Part shown: positions 43,622 through 51,720 of the stretch, one piece after another
Numbering within the stretch: the stretch's first letter is position 1
How the letters are laid out: each line of letters begins with the position of its first letter
From: Pseudomonas sp. P8_241
GTDB taxonomy: Bacteria > Pseudomonadota > Gammaproteobacteria > Pseudomonadales > Pseudomonadaceae
Reading direction: 5' to 3'
Assembly: GCF_034008315.1 (NCBI RefSeq)
Contig: NZ_CP125377.1
Coordinates: 3,298,001-3,362,000, forward strand
Length of the DNA: 64,000 nt
Notes under the pieces: model-generated
Database searches by the model: none
What the model was told of the DNA's origin: nothing
What the model saw: the letters and a program-made list of their open reading frames with translations, nothing else
Program-made: the position numbers and the translations under genes

Positions 43622-43714
43622 ATGTTCAATCCTTCCTTCCCGCCAGCACGGCCTCATCCGACATCCCCCTACGCTCGCTCGAACTGGCACGTCACGGTTT
43701 TCAAAATTCGCTGA
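43622..43714 (+). CDS. Possible leader peptide (30 residues)
   Basis: An ATG with a strong AGGAGA eight bases upstream opens a 30-codon frame (MFNPSFPPARPHPT onward, proline-rich at first) ending in TGA at 43714. No family is recognised. It lies within the 5' leader of the hydroxylase message, 158 bases before that gene, so it may be a regulatory leader or the stub of a deleted gene. Confidence 0.3.
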   Translation: MFNPSFPPARPHPTSPYARSNWHVTVFKIR

Positions 43715-43872
43715 TCCTCTGTATCCCTGCGCAAGCAATGAAGTTCTGACGATGTAAAACCCGAACGGGTGTCCAGAACGACTGCCGGCCGAGCAAATGT
43801 TGCTCGCTGGGGGATTCGCTCACCCGAAATTTATAAATGACAACTTTGTTCATTATGATATTTGAGGTTGGT

Positions 43873-45099
43873 ATGACCACAGAAGCGACTTTCCAGAACA
43901 TCAGTTCCGTAACTTCGATCGCAGCAACTCCGAGCCTGCAAGATCTGATCAAGCGTGCAGAGGCTCTGCAGCCATTGCTGCGCAAGAACACGGTGTCGTG
44001 CGAAAAGGAACGCCGCACTTGCGATGAAAATATCGAAGCCATTCGTGAGGCCGGGCTGTTCCGCTTGATGGTGCCAAAGCGTTATGGCGGCTATGAGGGG
44101 TCGTTGCGAGCGCACCTGGAAATCTCGGCCGCGCTGGGCGAGGCCTGTGGTGGGACCGCGTGGGTCGTGGCCTTGACCAACGTGTGTGCCTGGTTCACCA
44201 GCCTGTTCTCGGAGCAGGCTCAAAACGATGTATTTGGTGCTGATCCCGATGCCCGGGTCGCCGGCGTGTTCAACGCCTCGCCCACTACCCGTCGTGTCGC
44301 CGGCGGCTTGATCGTCTCGGGCAAGTGGTACTCCTCGTCGGGCAGTCTCCATGCCGATTGGGCTGTCGTGGGTGCTGAGGAGCGTGATGCCAACGGCACT
44401 GTTGTCGCTCAGTATCTGGCGCTCATGCCTGAATCCGATTACACCATCGAAGACACCTGGTTCACCGCGGGCATGCGCGCTTCAGGCAGCAACTGCATCG
44501 TGGCCGATGAAGTCTTTGTGCCCGATCATCGCTTGCTGAATATGGGCGATGCGATCGAAGGCAAGTACGCCACCGAGTTCAAGGACGAAGCGGCTTATCG
44601 TGGATTGTTCGTGCCCTTTGCATCATTGATCCTCAACGGCCCGCAACTCGGCCTGGGGCGCGCAGCGTTGAAGTACGTCATCGACAATGCATCGCGTCGG
44701 GCAGTGGCCTACACCTCGTTTGAGAAGCAGACCGACTCGGTGGTGTTTCAGACGCAAATCGCGGAAGCAGCTCTGAAGATCGATACCGCGCACTTGCGTG
44801 CGTTCCGCGCCACCGATGAGATGGATGAAGCTGCGCGCCAGGGCGTCAAGCTGGATCATTTGACCCGTGCGCGAATTCGCGCAGACGTCGGTTACGTCAA
44901 CACCCTGATCACCGACGCGATCAACATCCTGTTGTCCGCCCATGGTGCCGGGAGTTTTTCCGAAGCCAGTCCGATGCAACGCTGGTGGCGTGATTCCAAC
45001 ACCGCCGCTCGCCATGCCGTGGCGTTACCCGCAGTCGGTAACGAGCTTTATGGCAAGGCGCTGCTGGGTGTGGAAAACACTGTCACTGCGCTGGTGTAA
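43873..45099 (+). CDS. Flavin-dependent hydroxylase, acyl-CoA-dehydrogenase fold (HsaA/HpaB-like group D)
   Basis: Oxygenase component expected to hydroxylate an aromatic ring with reduced flavin. With ATG 43873 (GAGG just upstream) the protein has 408 residues; the in-frame ATG at 43837 overlaps an operator candidate and lacks a binding site. It shows the acyl-CoA dehydrogenase-like layout: an N-terminal helical domain (IREAGLFRLMVPKRYGGYEG), a middle beta domain (GGLIVSGKWYSSSGSLHADW) and a C-terminal helical bundle with Acyl-CoA_dh_2 character. The flavin reductase gene follows after 23 bases, the standard two-component pair. The substrate is unknown; steroid, phenol or sulfur-compound oxidising relatives exist. 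Confidence 0.87.
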   Translation: MTTEATFQNISSVTSIAATPSLQDLIKRAEALQPLLRKNTVSCEKERRTCDENIEAIREAGLFRLMVPKRYGGYEGSLRAHLEISAALGEACGGTAWVVALTNVCAWFTSLFSEQAQNDVFGADPDARVAGVFNASPTTRRVAGGLIVSGKWYSSSGSLHADWAVVGAEERDANGTVVAQYLALMPESDYTIEDTWFTAGMRASGSNCIVADEVFVPDHRLLNMGDAIEGKYATEFKDEAAYRGLFVPFASLILNGPQLGLGRAALKYVIDNASRRAVAYTSFEKQTDSVVFQTQIAEAALKIDTAHLRAFRATDEMDEAARQGVKLDHLTRARIRADVGYVNTLITDAINILLSAHGAGSFSEASPMQRWWRDSNTAARHAVALPAVGNELYGKALLGVENTVTALV

Positions 45100-45122
45100 A
45101 CACCGCGACGAACCTGAGGAAA

Positions 45123-45635
45123 ATGTCTATGGACGCCAAACTGCTGCGCTCGGTCATGGGTCAGTTTGCTACCGGTGTGACCGTTGTAACCTTCGTCGCC
45201 GATGGCCAACCGGCAGGCATGACTGCCAACGCCTTCATGTCGGTTTCGCTGGAGCCGCCGCTGATCCTGATTTCCATCCGCAATGCCTCCAGCTTCAACC
45301 AGTTTGTCAAAGAAGGAGTGCGCTATGGCGTCAACTTCCTTGCCGAGAGCCAACGCTGGTTGAGCGGTCATTTCGGCGGCAAACCGGAGGAGGGTGCAGC
45401 CCTGCCTTACATCTATCACCAGGACACACCGCTACTGGACGGAAGTCTCGTGCACCTGGTGGCTCGCACGGTCGATGTTCATCCGGCAGGCGACCATTTG
45501 CTCTACATCGGTGAAATCGAGCATGTCCGCGTTGGCGCACAACGCAAACCGCTGCTGTTTTTCGGCGGCCGCTATCACCAGATGCACGCTCGCGCACCCA
45601 GCGTGGAGTGGAGCGGTTGCGTCGACGGTTGGTGA
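45123..45635 (+). CDS. NAD(P)H:flavin reductase component
   Basis: A 170-residue flavin reductase-like protein that would supply reduced FMN or FAD to the upstream hydroxylase. The N-terminal RSVMGQFATGVTVVTF and the AGMTANAFMSVSLEPPLILISI segment form the family's split-barrel flavin site. The C-terminal FFGGRYHQM is also typical. The translation start is ambiguous between ATG 45123 and ATG 45129, since GAGG at about 45115 is four bases from the first and ten from the second. Confidence 0.92.
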   Translation: MSMDAKLLRSVMGQFATGVTVVTFVADGQPAGMTANAFMSVSLEPPLILISIRNASSFNQFVKEGVRYGVNFLAESQRWLSGHFGGKPEEGAALPYIYHQDTPLLDGSLVHLVARTVDVHPAGDHLLYIGEIEHVRVGAQRKPLLFFGGRYHQMHARAPSVEWSGCVDGW

Positions 45636-45744
45636 CCCCCGCCACATAAACCGAACTGATGCCTGAGCTGTCCATGCGGCATTTCCTTCTTGAAATGCCA
45701 TAGGGCGCGCTCGTGCCGAATTAATGTAAACCGAGTGATTTGCC

Positions 45745-48408
45745 ATGACCGCCAACACCCACGATTTGCCTGTGAAAACAGACAACGACATCGATAAACA
45801 GGAAACCCTTGAGTGGCTTGATGCGCTCGAAAGCATTGCCCGCAGCGCGGGCGGTGAAAGGATCGACTTCCTTCTGCAACGTCTGGAAGAGCATGCCAGC
45901 CACTTGGGTGTGCGACGTGCCGCCCATCCCTACTCGCAGTACCAGAACAGCATCGGCCTGGATAAGCAGCCGGCGTTTCCTGGTGACTTGGCGATGGAAG
46001 AACGCATTACCTCGATCATCCGCTGGAATGCGCTGGCGATGGTCGCCCGGGCCAACAAGGCCTACGGAGAATTGGGCGGCCATATCGCCAGCTACGCCTC
46101 GGCTGCCGAGATTTTCGAAGTCGGCTTCAACCATTTTTTCCAGGCCGATAACGGCGACTCCAAGGGCGACCTGGTGTACTTCCAGCCGCACTCCGCACCC
46201 GGTGTCTACGCCCGGGCGTTTCTTGAGGGCGACCTTGAAGAATCGCAGCTGGCGAGTTACCGCCAGGAAGTAGAGGGGGGTGGGTTGTGTTCCTACCCTC
46301 ATCCCTGGTTGATGCCCGACTTCTGGCAGTTTCCTACGGGCTCGATGGGCATTGGTCCGATCAGCTCGATCTACCAGGCGCGCTTCCTGCGGTACCTGGA
46401 ACATCGTGGCATCACTGACACGTCGAAACGCCATGTCTGGGGTGTATTTGGCGATGGCGAGATGGACGAGCCGGAGTCCATTGCCGCGCTGTCACTCGCG
46501 GCCCGGGAAAACCTCGATAACCTGACGTTCATCGTCAACTGCAACCTGCAACGGCTGGATGGGCCGGTCCGAGGCAATGGCCAGATCATCCAGGAGCTGG
46601 AATCGCTGTTCAAAGGCGCCGGCTGGAACGTGATCAAAGTGGTGTGGGGCTCGGATTGGGATGCGCTGTTCGCTCGCGACCGCAACCATGTGCTGCTGCG
46701 CCGTTTTGCTCACACCGTGGACGGTCAATACCAGACCCTGGGTGCCAATGACGGCGCCTACAACATGGAGCACTTCTTCGATCTCGACCCGGAGTTGCAG
46801 GCGCTGGTGTCGCACATGAGCCCGCAGGAAATCGACGGCCTGCGTCGTGGCGGTCACGATTTTCGCAAGCTTTACGCCGCCTTCGCGGCTGCCAAAGAGC
46901 ACAATGGCCAGCCAACGGTCATCCTTGCCAAGACCAAGAAAGGTTATGGCATGGGGTTGGCTGGTGAATCGCGCAACACCTCCCATGTGCAGAAAAAGCT
47001 CGATATCGATGCGCTCAAGGCCTTCCGCGACCGCTTTGTGATTCCGCTGGACGATGAGGCGCTGGAAGAAATGCGCTTCTACAAACCGGCGCAAGACAGT
47101 GCCGAAATGCGCTATCTGCATGCCCGCCGCACGGAGCTGGGTGGATACCTTCCACGTCGCCAGACCCGGGCCGAACCTCTCCCGGTACCGGCATTGGCCA
47201 CTTATGCGCAATTCGCGCTGACCCCTGATGAGCGTGAGACATCGACCACTACCGCGGTAGTGCGGCTGTTCACCAACTTGCTCAAGGACAAACAACTTGG
47301 GCCGCGCATTGTGCCGATTGTTGCCGATGAGGCGCGCACCTTTGGCATGGCGAACCTGTTCCGACAGATCGGGATCTATTCGCCCGCCGGGCAGCTCTAT
47401 GAACCGGAAGACGCCGGCGCGATGCTTTATTACAAGGAGTCCAGGGATGGCCAACTGTTGGAGGAAGGCATAACGGAAGCCGGTGCGATCTCTTCCTGGG
47501 TGGCTGCGGCGACCTCTTACAGCGTCAACGGCGTCACCATGTTGCCGTTCTACATCTACTACTCGATGTTCGGCTTCCAGCGTATCGGCGATCTGATCTG
47601 GGCTGCCGCGGATCAGCGCGCCCGCGGTTTCCTGGTTGGCGCCACTGCCGGACGCACCACGCTGTCCGGTGAAGGTTTGCAACATCAGGACGGCACCAGC
47701 CAGTTGATTGCTTCCACGGTCCCGAACTGCCGCGCCTACGACCCGGCGTTCGCCAGCGAGGTCGCGGTCATCATCGATCACGGCAGTCGGCGCATGCTCG
47801 AACAGCAGCAGGACGAGTTCTATTACCTCACGGTCACCAACGAGAACTACCTTCAGGCGCCTCTGACTGACGTTGATTATGACGCGGTGATCAAAGGCAT
47901 GCGTCGCTTCGGCTGCCGTGGCGACGAGGGCGTTTCGCCGGTCGTGCGCTTGCTTGGTTCAGGTTCGATCGCACGGGAAGTCATCGCCGCCGCTGAACTC
48001 CTGGCCGAGGACTGGGGCGTGACCAGTGAAATCTGGAGTGTGACCAGCTTCTCCGAGCTGGCGCGTGAAGCCCGGGAGGTCGAGCGTTGCGCGCTCTTTG
48101 GCGGCGAGACAGGGGGCCAAAGCTACGTTCAGCAGTGCCTGGCGGGCGACACACCCATCGTGGCCGCTACCGACTATGTGCGCGGCTATGCGCAGCTGAT
48201 CGCCCCCTATGTCCAGGCGCCTTACGTCGCCTTGGGTACCGACGGCTTTGGCCGCAGCGATACGCGTCCCGCCTTGCGCCGCTTCTTCGAGATGGACCGC
48301 CAACACATTGCAGTCGCCGCGCTGGCGGCCATTGATCCGCACAAGGCCGCCGAGGCCCGAGTGCGCTACGGCATCGACGTTGCCCACGACGCCCCCTGGA
48401 ACTGCTGA
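45745..48408 (+). CDS. Pyruvate dehydrogenase E1 component, homodimeric (AceE-type), accessory copy
   Basis: Thiamine-diphosphate enzyme decarboxylating pyruvate, or a related 2-oxo acid, and passing the acyl group to E2. Its 887 residues match the AceE class. The diphosphate motif runs from GDGEMDEPES (about 236) to FIVNCNLQ (about 267), and AceE-specific stretches such as the GEGLQHQDGTS and SMFGFQRIGD segments are present. The E2 gene follows after 23 bases. Its place between a flavin reductase and ring-cleavage-type genes marks it as an accessory copy for a catabolic route, not the housekeeping enzyme. No E3 gene is present. In Azoarcus anaerobicus a PDH-like enzyme oxidises hydroxybenzoquinone, so a non-pyruvate substrate is possible. 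Confidence 0.9.
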   Translation: MTANTHDLPVKTDNDIDKQETLEWLDALESIARSAGGERIDFLLQRLEEHASHLGVRRAAHPYSQYQNSIGLDKQPAFPGDLAMEERITSIIRWNALAMVARANKAYGELGGHIASYASAAEIFEVGFNHFFQADNGDSKGDLVYFQPHSAPGVYARAFLEGDLEESQLASYRQEVEGGGLCSYPHPWLMPDFWQFPTGSMGIGPISSIYQARFLRYLEHRGITDTSKRHVWGVFGDGEMDEPESIAALSLAARENLDNLTFIVNCNLQRLDGPVRGNGQIIQELESLFKGAGWNVIKVVWGSDWDALFARDRNHVLLRRFAHTVDGQYQTLGANDGAYNMEHFFDLDPELQALVSHMSPQEIDGLRRGGHDFRKLYAAFAAAKEHNGQPTVILAKTKKGYGMGLAGESRNTSHVQKKLDIDALKAFRDRFVIPLDDEALEEMRFYKPAQDSAEMRYLHARRTELGGYLPRRQTRAEPLPVPALATYAQFALTPDERETSTTTAVVRLFTNLLKDKQLGPRIVPIVADEARTFGMANLFRQIGIYSPAGQLYEPEDAGAMLYYKESRDGQLLEEGITEAGAISSWVAAATSYSVNGVTMLPFYIYYSMFGFQRIGDLIWAAADQRARGFLVGATAGRTTLSGEGLQHQDGTSQLIASTVPNCRAYDPAFASEVAVIIDHGSRRMLEQQQDEFYYLTVTNENYLQAPLTDVDYDAVIKGMRRFGCRGDEGVSPVVRLLGSGSIAREVIAAAELLAEDWGVTSEIWSVTSFSELAREAREVERCALFGGETGGQSYVQQCLAGDTPIVAATDYVRGYAQLIAPYVQAPYVALGTDGFGRSDTRPALRRFFEMDRQHIAVAALAAIDPHKAAEARVRYGIDVAHDAPWNC

Positions 48409-48431
48409 TTGCGCTAACGAGGAGACTGACT

Positions 48432-49715
48432 ATGCAACAACTCATGGTTCCCGATATCGGCGACTTCCAGGATCTACCAGTCATCGAGGTGCTGATCAAA
48501 CCCGGCGACAAAGTCCTGGTCGAGCAGGCGCTGATTACCCTCGAATCGGACAAGGCGGTGATGGATGTACCGAGCACTCGTGATTGCACGATTCGCGAAG
48601 TGCTGATCAAACCCGGTGACTGCGTTTCCAAGGGCAGTGTGATTGCGCACGTTGAGTTCGCGGATGCCGCAATCGTCCAGCCAACGCCAACGCCAACGCC
48701 AGAACCGACTCCGGCTCCTGCCTCGATTCAGGCAGCGGTGCCAGCGACGGCTGCGCTAACCAATACGGCGGTCCCCGAGGCGGTGCTCGCTACCGACAAA
48801 CCACGTGCCGCGTCGTTGGCCCTGGCCGGTCCTGCCGTGCGCAAGCTTGCACGGGAACTGGATGTCGATCTGGATGAAGTCAAAGCCAGCGATCCGAGCG
48901 GCCGAATCCAGCGTGATGACGTCAAGGCGTTCGTCAAGGCCCAGCGTGCCAACCCGGCACCAGCAATGGGCGGGGGAACTGGCCTGAATCTGCTGCCTTG
49001 GCCGGAAGTCGACTTTGCCCGCTTCGGCCCGATCGAACGTCGCCAGATGTCGCGAATCAAGCGTCTGTCGGCGGCCAATCTGCATCGCAACTGGGTGAGC
49101 ATTCCGCACGTCACCAATCACAGCCAGAGCGATATCAGCGATCTCGAATCGCTGCGTGTCCAGCTCAATCAGGAAGCGAAAGCAGGGCAGGCCAAAATCA
49201 CCCTGCTGGCATTCCTGATCAAGGCGTGCGTGGCGGCATTGCAGCGGTTTCCGCAGTTCAACGTCAGCCTGGAAGGCGACGAAATCGTACAGAAGCAGTA
49301 CTTCCACATCGGCTTCGCCGCCGACACGCCCAACGGTCTTGTGGTCCCGGTGATTCGCGACGCGGATCGCAAGGGAATCGCTGCGCTCGCCGCTGAAATG
49401 GCCGAGCTTTCGCAGTTGGCCCGGGACGGCAAGCTTTCCGGTGAGCAGATGCGTGGAGGCTGCTTCACCGTCTCGTCGTTGGGCGGAATTGGCGGCGGGC
49501 ATTTCACCCCGATCATCAATGCACCAGAAGTGGCGATCCTCGGCGTCGGCAGGGCGGCGATGCAGCCCTCCTGGGATGGCTCGGCGTTCCAGCCGCGCCT
49601 GCAATTGCCGTTGTCGCTGTCGTGGGACCACCGCGCGGTGGACGGTGCCGAAGCCGGTCGCTTCCTCGCGTTACTGACCACGTTGCTGGCGGACTTCCGC
49701 CGAGTCTCGATCTAG
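48432..49715 (+). CDS. Dihydrolipoamide acyltransferase E2 with one lipoyl domain
   Basis: E2 core enzyme transferring the acyl group from E1 to CoA. It has 427 residues: one lipoyl domain with Lys41 in LESDKAVMDVPS, a Pro/Ala/Thr linker (about 80-115), an E3-binding domain (AVRKLARELDVDLDEVKASDPSGRIQ) and a catalytic domain ending in SWDHRAVDGAEAG (His400). AGGAG precedes the ATG. Housekeeping Pseudomonas E2 usually carries more lipoyl domains, so the single domain fits an accessory complex. It borrows E3 from elsewhere. Confidence 0.93.
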   Translation: MQQLMVPDIGDFQDLPVIEVLIKPGDKVLVEQALITLESDKAVMDVPSTRDCTIREVLIKPGDCVSKGSVIAHVEFADAAIVQPTPTPTPEPTPAPASIQAAVPATAALTNTAVPEAVLATDKPRAASLALAGPAVRKLARELDVDLDEVKASDPSGRIQRDDVKAFVKAQRANPAPAMGGGTGLNLLPWPEVDFARFGPIERRQMSRIKRLSAANLHRNWVSIPHVTNHSQSDISDLESLRVQLNQEAKAGQAKITLLAFLIKACVAALQRFPQFNVSLEGDEIVQKQYFHIGFAADTPNGLVVPVIRDADRKGIAALAAEMAELSQLARDGKLSGEQMRGGCFTVSSLGGIGGGHFTPIINAPEVAILGVGRAAMQPSWDGSAFQPRLQLPLSLSWDHRAVDGAEAGRFLALLTTLLADFRRVSI

Positions 49716-49723
49716 CTCATCAC

Positions 49724-49745
49724 AACAAAAACAAGGAGAACAAAC
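49724..49745 (+). promoter_or_regulatory. A-rich Hfq/Crc-type motif over ribosome binding site
   Basis: AACAAAAA (AAnAAnAA type, 49724-49731) is joined directly to the AAGGAG binding site of the following gene. In Pseudomonas, such CA motifs near starts are bound by Hfq with Crc to block translation during catabolite repression. The match is by pattern only. Confidence 0.5.
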
Positions 49746-50345
49746 ATGACTGCATTGCAGCGCGAAGACGACCTCACCTCAGGCAACGGGCGAATTGTCC
49801 CGTTCAAGATGGCACACCTGGTTTTCCAGTGCGCCGATCGCCAGACCGTGGTCGAGTGGTACCGCAAGCTGTTCCAGGCCGACCTGGTGTTCGAGGATGA
49901 GGTCCTGACCTTTCTGACCTTTGACGAAGAGCATCATCGCCTGGCGTTCTTCAACAAGCCGGAACTGGCGAGCAAGCAAGACGCCGTGGTTGGCGTGCAC
50001 CACATTGCTTACAGCTACCGCTCCATCGGCGACCTGCTCAGCACCTATGACCGGCTCAAGCCGCTGGGCATCCTGCCGGTCTGGAGCATCAACCACGGGC
50101 CAACCACGTCGTTGTATTTCAGCGATCCGGAAGGCAACAACATCGAGTTGCAAGTCGACAACTTCCCGGATCAGAGCGATGCGGCGGCTTTCTTCAAAAC
50201 CGAAATTTTCGCCAACAATCCCATCGGTATCGAGTTCGATCCCGATGAGATGGTCGCGATGTGGCGCAACGGTGCCACTGACGCCCAACTGTGCGCACTG
50301 GGTACCGCCGCTACCGGCCAATCACTCGGCCCGCAAAAAAGGTAA
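49746..50345 (+). CDS. VOC-family protein, extradiol-dioxygenase-like
   Basis: A 199-residue single vicinal-oxygen-chelate module. Candidate metal ligands are His24 (KMAHLVFQ), His85 or His86 (GVHHIAYS) and Glu134 (GNNIELQVD), the 2-His-1-carboxylate set of iron extradiol dioxygenases. It could open an aromatic diol ring or act as another VOC enzyme. It sits between the E2 gene and an FAH hydrolase gene, with only 5 bases to the latter, consistent with ring cleavage followed by hydrolysis of the product. Confidence 0.85.
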   Translation: MTALQREDDLTSGNGRIVPFKMAHLVFQCADRQTVVEWYRKLFQADLVFEDEVLTFLTFDEEHHRLAFFNKPELASKQDAVVGVHHIAYSYRSIGDLLSTYDRLKPLGILPVWSINHGPTTSLYFSDPEGNNIELQVDNFPDQSDAAAFFKTEIFANNPIGIEFDPDEMVAMWRNGATDAQLCALGTAATGQSLGPQKR

Positions 50346-50350
50346 GTGTC

Positions 50351-51211
50351 ATGAAACTTTGTACTTTTCAGCAGCGTGACAGCGCTCCGGCTGTCGGGCT
50401 GGTCGTCGGCGAACAGGTCATTGCCGTCGCTGAGCATCTCAGTGCCGCCCCCGTCAGCATGATCGGCCTGATCACCGAGTGGGCCGCGTGGCGTGAACAG
50501 CTACGCAAGCTGGCGGCAAGTGGCGTGGCGGGTATGGCGCTCGACCAGGTCACGTTGCTGGCACCTGTACCTCGTCCAGGCAAGATCCTCGGCATCGGCC
50601 TCAATTACGCCGACCACGTCCAGGAGTCGGGCATGGACATGCCGGCGGACCAGCTGTGGTTTGCCATGATGAACACGGCTGCCAATGGGCCGTTCGCACC
50701 CGTCGACTTGCCGAAGGTGTCCGAGGCCCTCGATTACGAAGCCGAAATGGTCTTCATTGTTGGACAACGCTGTCGCCACCTCACCGCGGAGTCGGCGAAG
50801 CAGGCGATCTTCGGCTACTGCGTCGGCAACGACGTCAGCGTGCGTGACTGGCAGCTACGGACTTCGCAATTCATCCTCGGCAAGTCGTTCGATACTCACG
50901 CCCCGTTTGGCCCGTGGATCGTCACGGCTGATGACATCGAGGATCCCCACCAGCTGGGTATCCGGTGCTTCGTCAATGACGAGAAGCGCCAGGACTCCAA
51001 TACCAACCAGTTGATCTTCGATTGCTACCAGCAGATCGAGCACCTCTCCAAGGTCATGACCCTGGAGCCTGGCGACGTGATTTTCTCGGGTACTCCGGGT
51101 GGTGTGGGCGCCGGTTTCAAACCAGCGCGCTGGCTACGCAAAGGTGATCGGGTGCGTGTTGAAATCGACGGGCTCGGCGCTATCGAAAACGTAGTGCGCA
51201 ACGAAATCTGA
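50351..51211 (+). CDS. Fumarylacetoacetate-hydrolase-family enzyme
   Basis: A 286-residue FAH-family protein expected to hydrolyse, decarboxylate or hydrate an acylpyruvate-like ring-cleavage product. The ATG at 50351 follows AGGTAAG. Conserved stretches are KILGIGLNYADHVQESG, the metal-ligand segment LDYEAEMVFIVGQ, GYCVGNDVSVRDWQ, GKSFDTHAPFGPWIV and GDVIFSGTPGGVG. Acylpyruvase activity would release pyruvate, which the adjacent E1/E2 pair could oxidise to acetyl-CoA (inference). Confidence 0.9.
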   Translation: MKLCTFQQRDSAPAVGLVVGEQVIAVAEHLSAAPVSMIGLITEWAAWREQLRKLAASGVAGMALDQVTLLAPVPRPGKILGIGLNYADHVQESGMDMPADQLWFAMMNTAANGPFAPVDLPKVSEALDYEAEMVFIVGQRCRHLTAESAKQAIFGYCVGNDVSVRDWQLRTSQFILGKSFDTHAPFGPWIVTADDIEDPHQLGIRCFVNDEKRQDSNTNQLIFDCYQQIEHLSKVMTLEPGDVIFSGTPGGVGAGFKPARWLRKGDRVRVEIDGLGAIENVVRNEI

Positions 51212-51280
51212 GGCGTGCAAGGCGAGGGCCGTGCGCATGCGGCGAGCGGTCCTTCGTATTTCCATTGAGGAGAATCACCC

Positions 51281-51661
51281 ATGAATGATCAAGTGATCGC
51301 AAACACCATTTCCAAACTGGAAAACGCTCGCTGCCTTGCGCTGGTAGACGGAGATATTGGCGCGTTGGGTGAGCTGGTCGATGATCAGTTGGTGCATATC
51401 CATGCCACCGGCCAGATTGACGACAAGCCTGCGTACCTGGCACTGGTCGAGAATGCCATCCGCTTCCTGCGCGTCGAACGGCAGCAGGATTTCCAGGTGC
51501 AGGTTCACAACCACGTCGCGGTAGCCATCGGGCGCCTGTTGCAAAGCATTGAATTTCGCGCCACCGGCGAGCGTCGCGAAATGGACGTCATCACCACTCA
51601 AGTTTGGCTGCGCCGAGACAATACCTGGCGACAGATCAGCTTCCAGGCCACGAACATCTAA
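51281..51661 (+). CDS. NTF2-like (SnoaL-type) protein
   Basis: A 126-residue cone-shaped NTF2-like fold protein with the pattern ARCLALVDGDIGALGELVDDQLVHIHATGQIDDKPAYLALV and a C-terminal VWLRRDNTWRQISFQATNI strand. It is a DUF4440/SnoaL-like member, with no catalytic residues that define a reaction. It has AGGAGA upstream. It is presumably a small isomerase, dehydratase or hydrolase accessory in the pathway. Confidence 0.8.
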   Translation: MNDQVIANTISKLENARCLALVDGDIGALGELVDDQLVHIHATGQIDDKPAYLALVENAIRFLRVERQQDFQVQVHNHVAVAIGRLLQSIEFRATGERREMDVITTQVWLRRDNTWRQISFQATNI

Positions 51662-51673
51662 CACCCACTTGCA

Positions 51674-51692
51674 GCCCACCTCCAAGGTGGGC
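51674..51692 (+). terminator. Intercistronic hairpin before the first porin
   Basis: GCCCACCT and AGGTGGGC form a perfect eight-base stem with a CCA loop, followed by TTCTGAC. The T-tract is weak, so it may be a partial terminator or a stabilising stem between the NTF2-like gene and the porin. Confidence 0.5.
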
Positions 51693-51720
51693 TTCTGACA
51701 ATAAGAACAAGAGACAGAAG

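Larger units (their letters stand above)
43456..43872. promoter_or_regulatory. Divergent control region of the catabolic island
   Basis: About 420 bases. AATGACAA occurs at about 43488, 43515, 43583 and 43837. The second is part of the 12-base palindrome GACAAATTTGTC (43518-43529). The third forms TTGTC-GTAAT-GACAA just after the predicted promoter. The fourth sits shortly before the hydroxylase start. These are the candidate operators for the adjacent TetR protein. The region also holds a short leader frame (43622-43714). Confidence 0.6.

Noticed and set aside
45745..49715. Naming the E1/E2 genes aceE and aceF of the housekeeping complex
   Set aside because: Context is catabolic, E3 is absent and E2 has only one lipoyl domain, so symbols implying the main complex would mislead.
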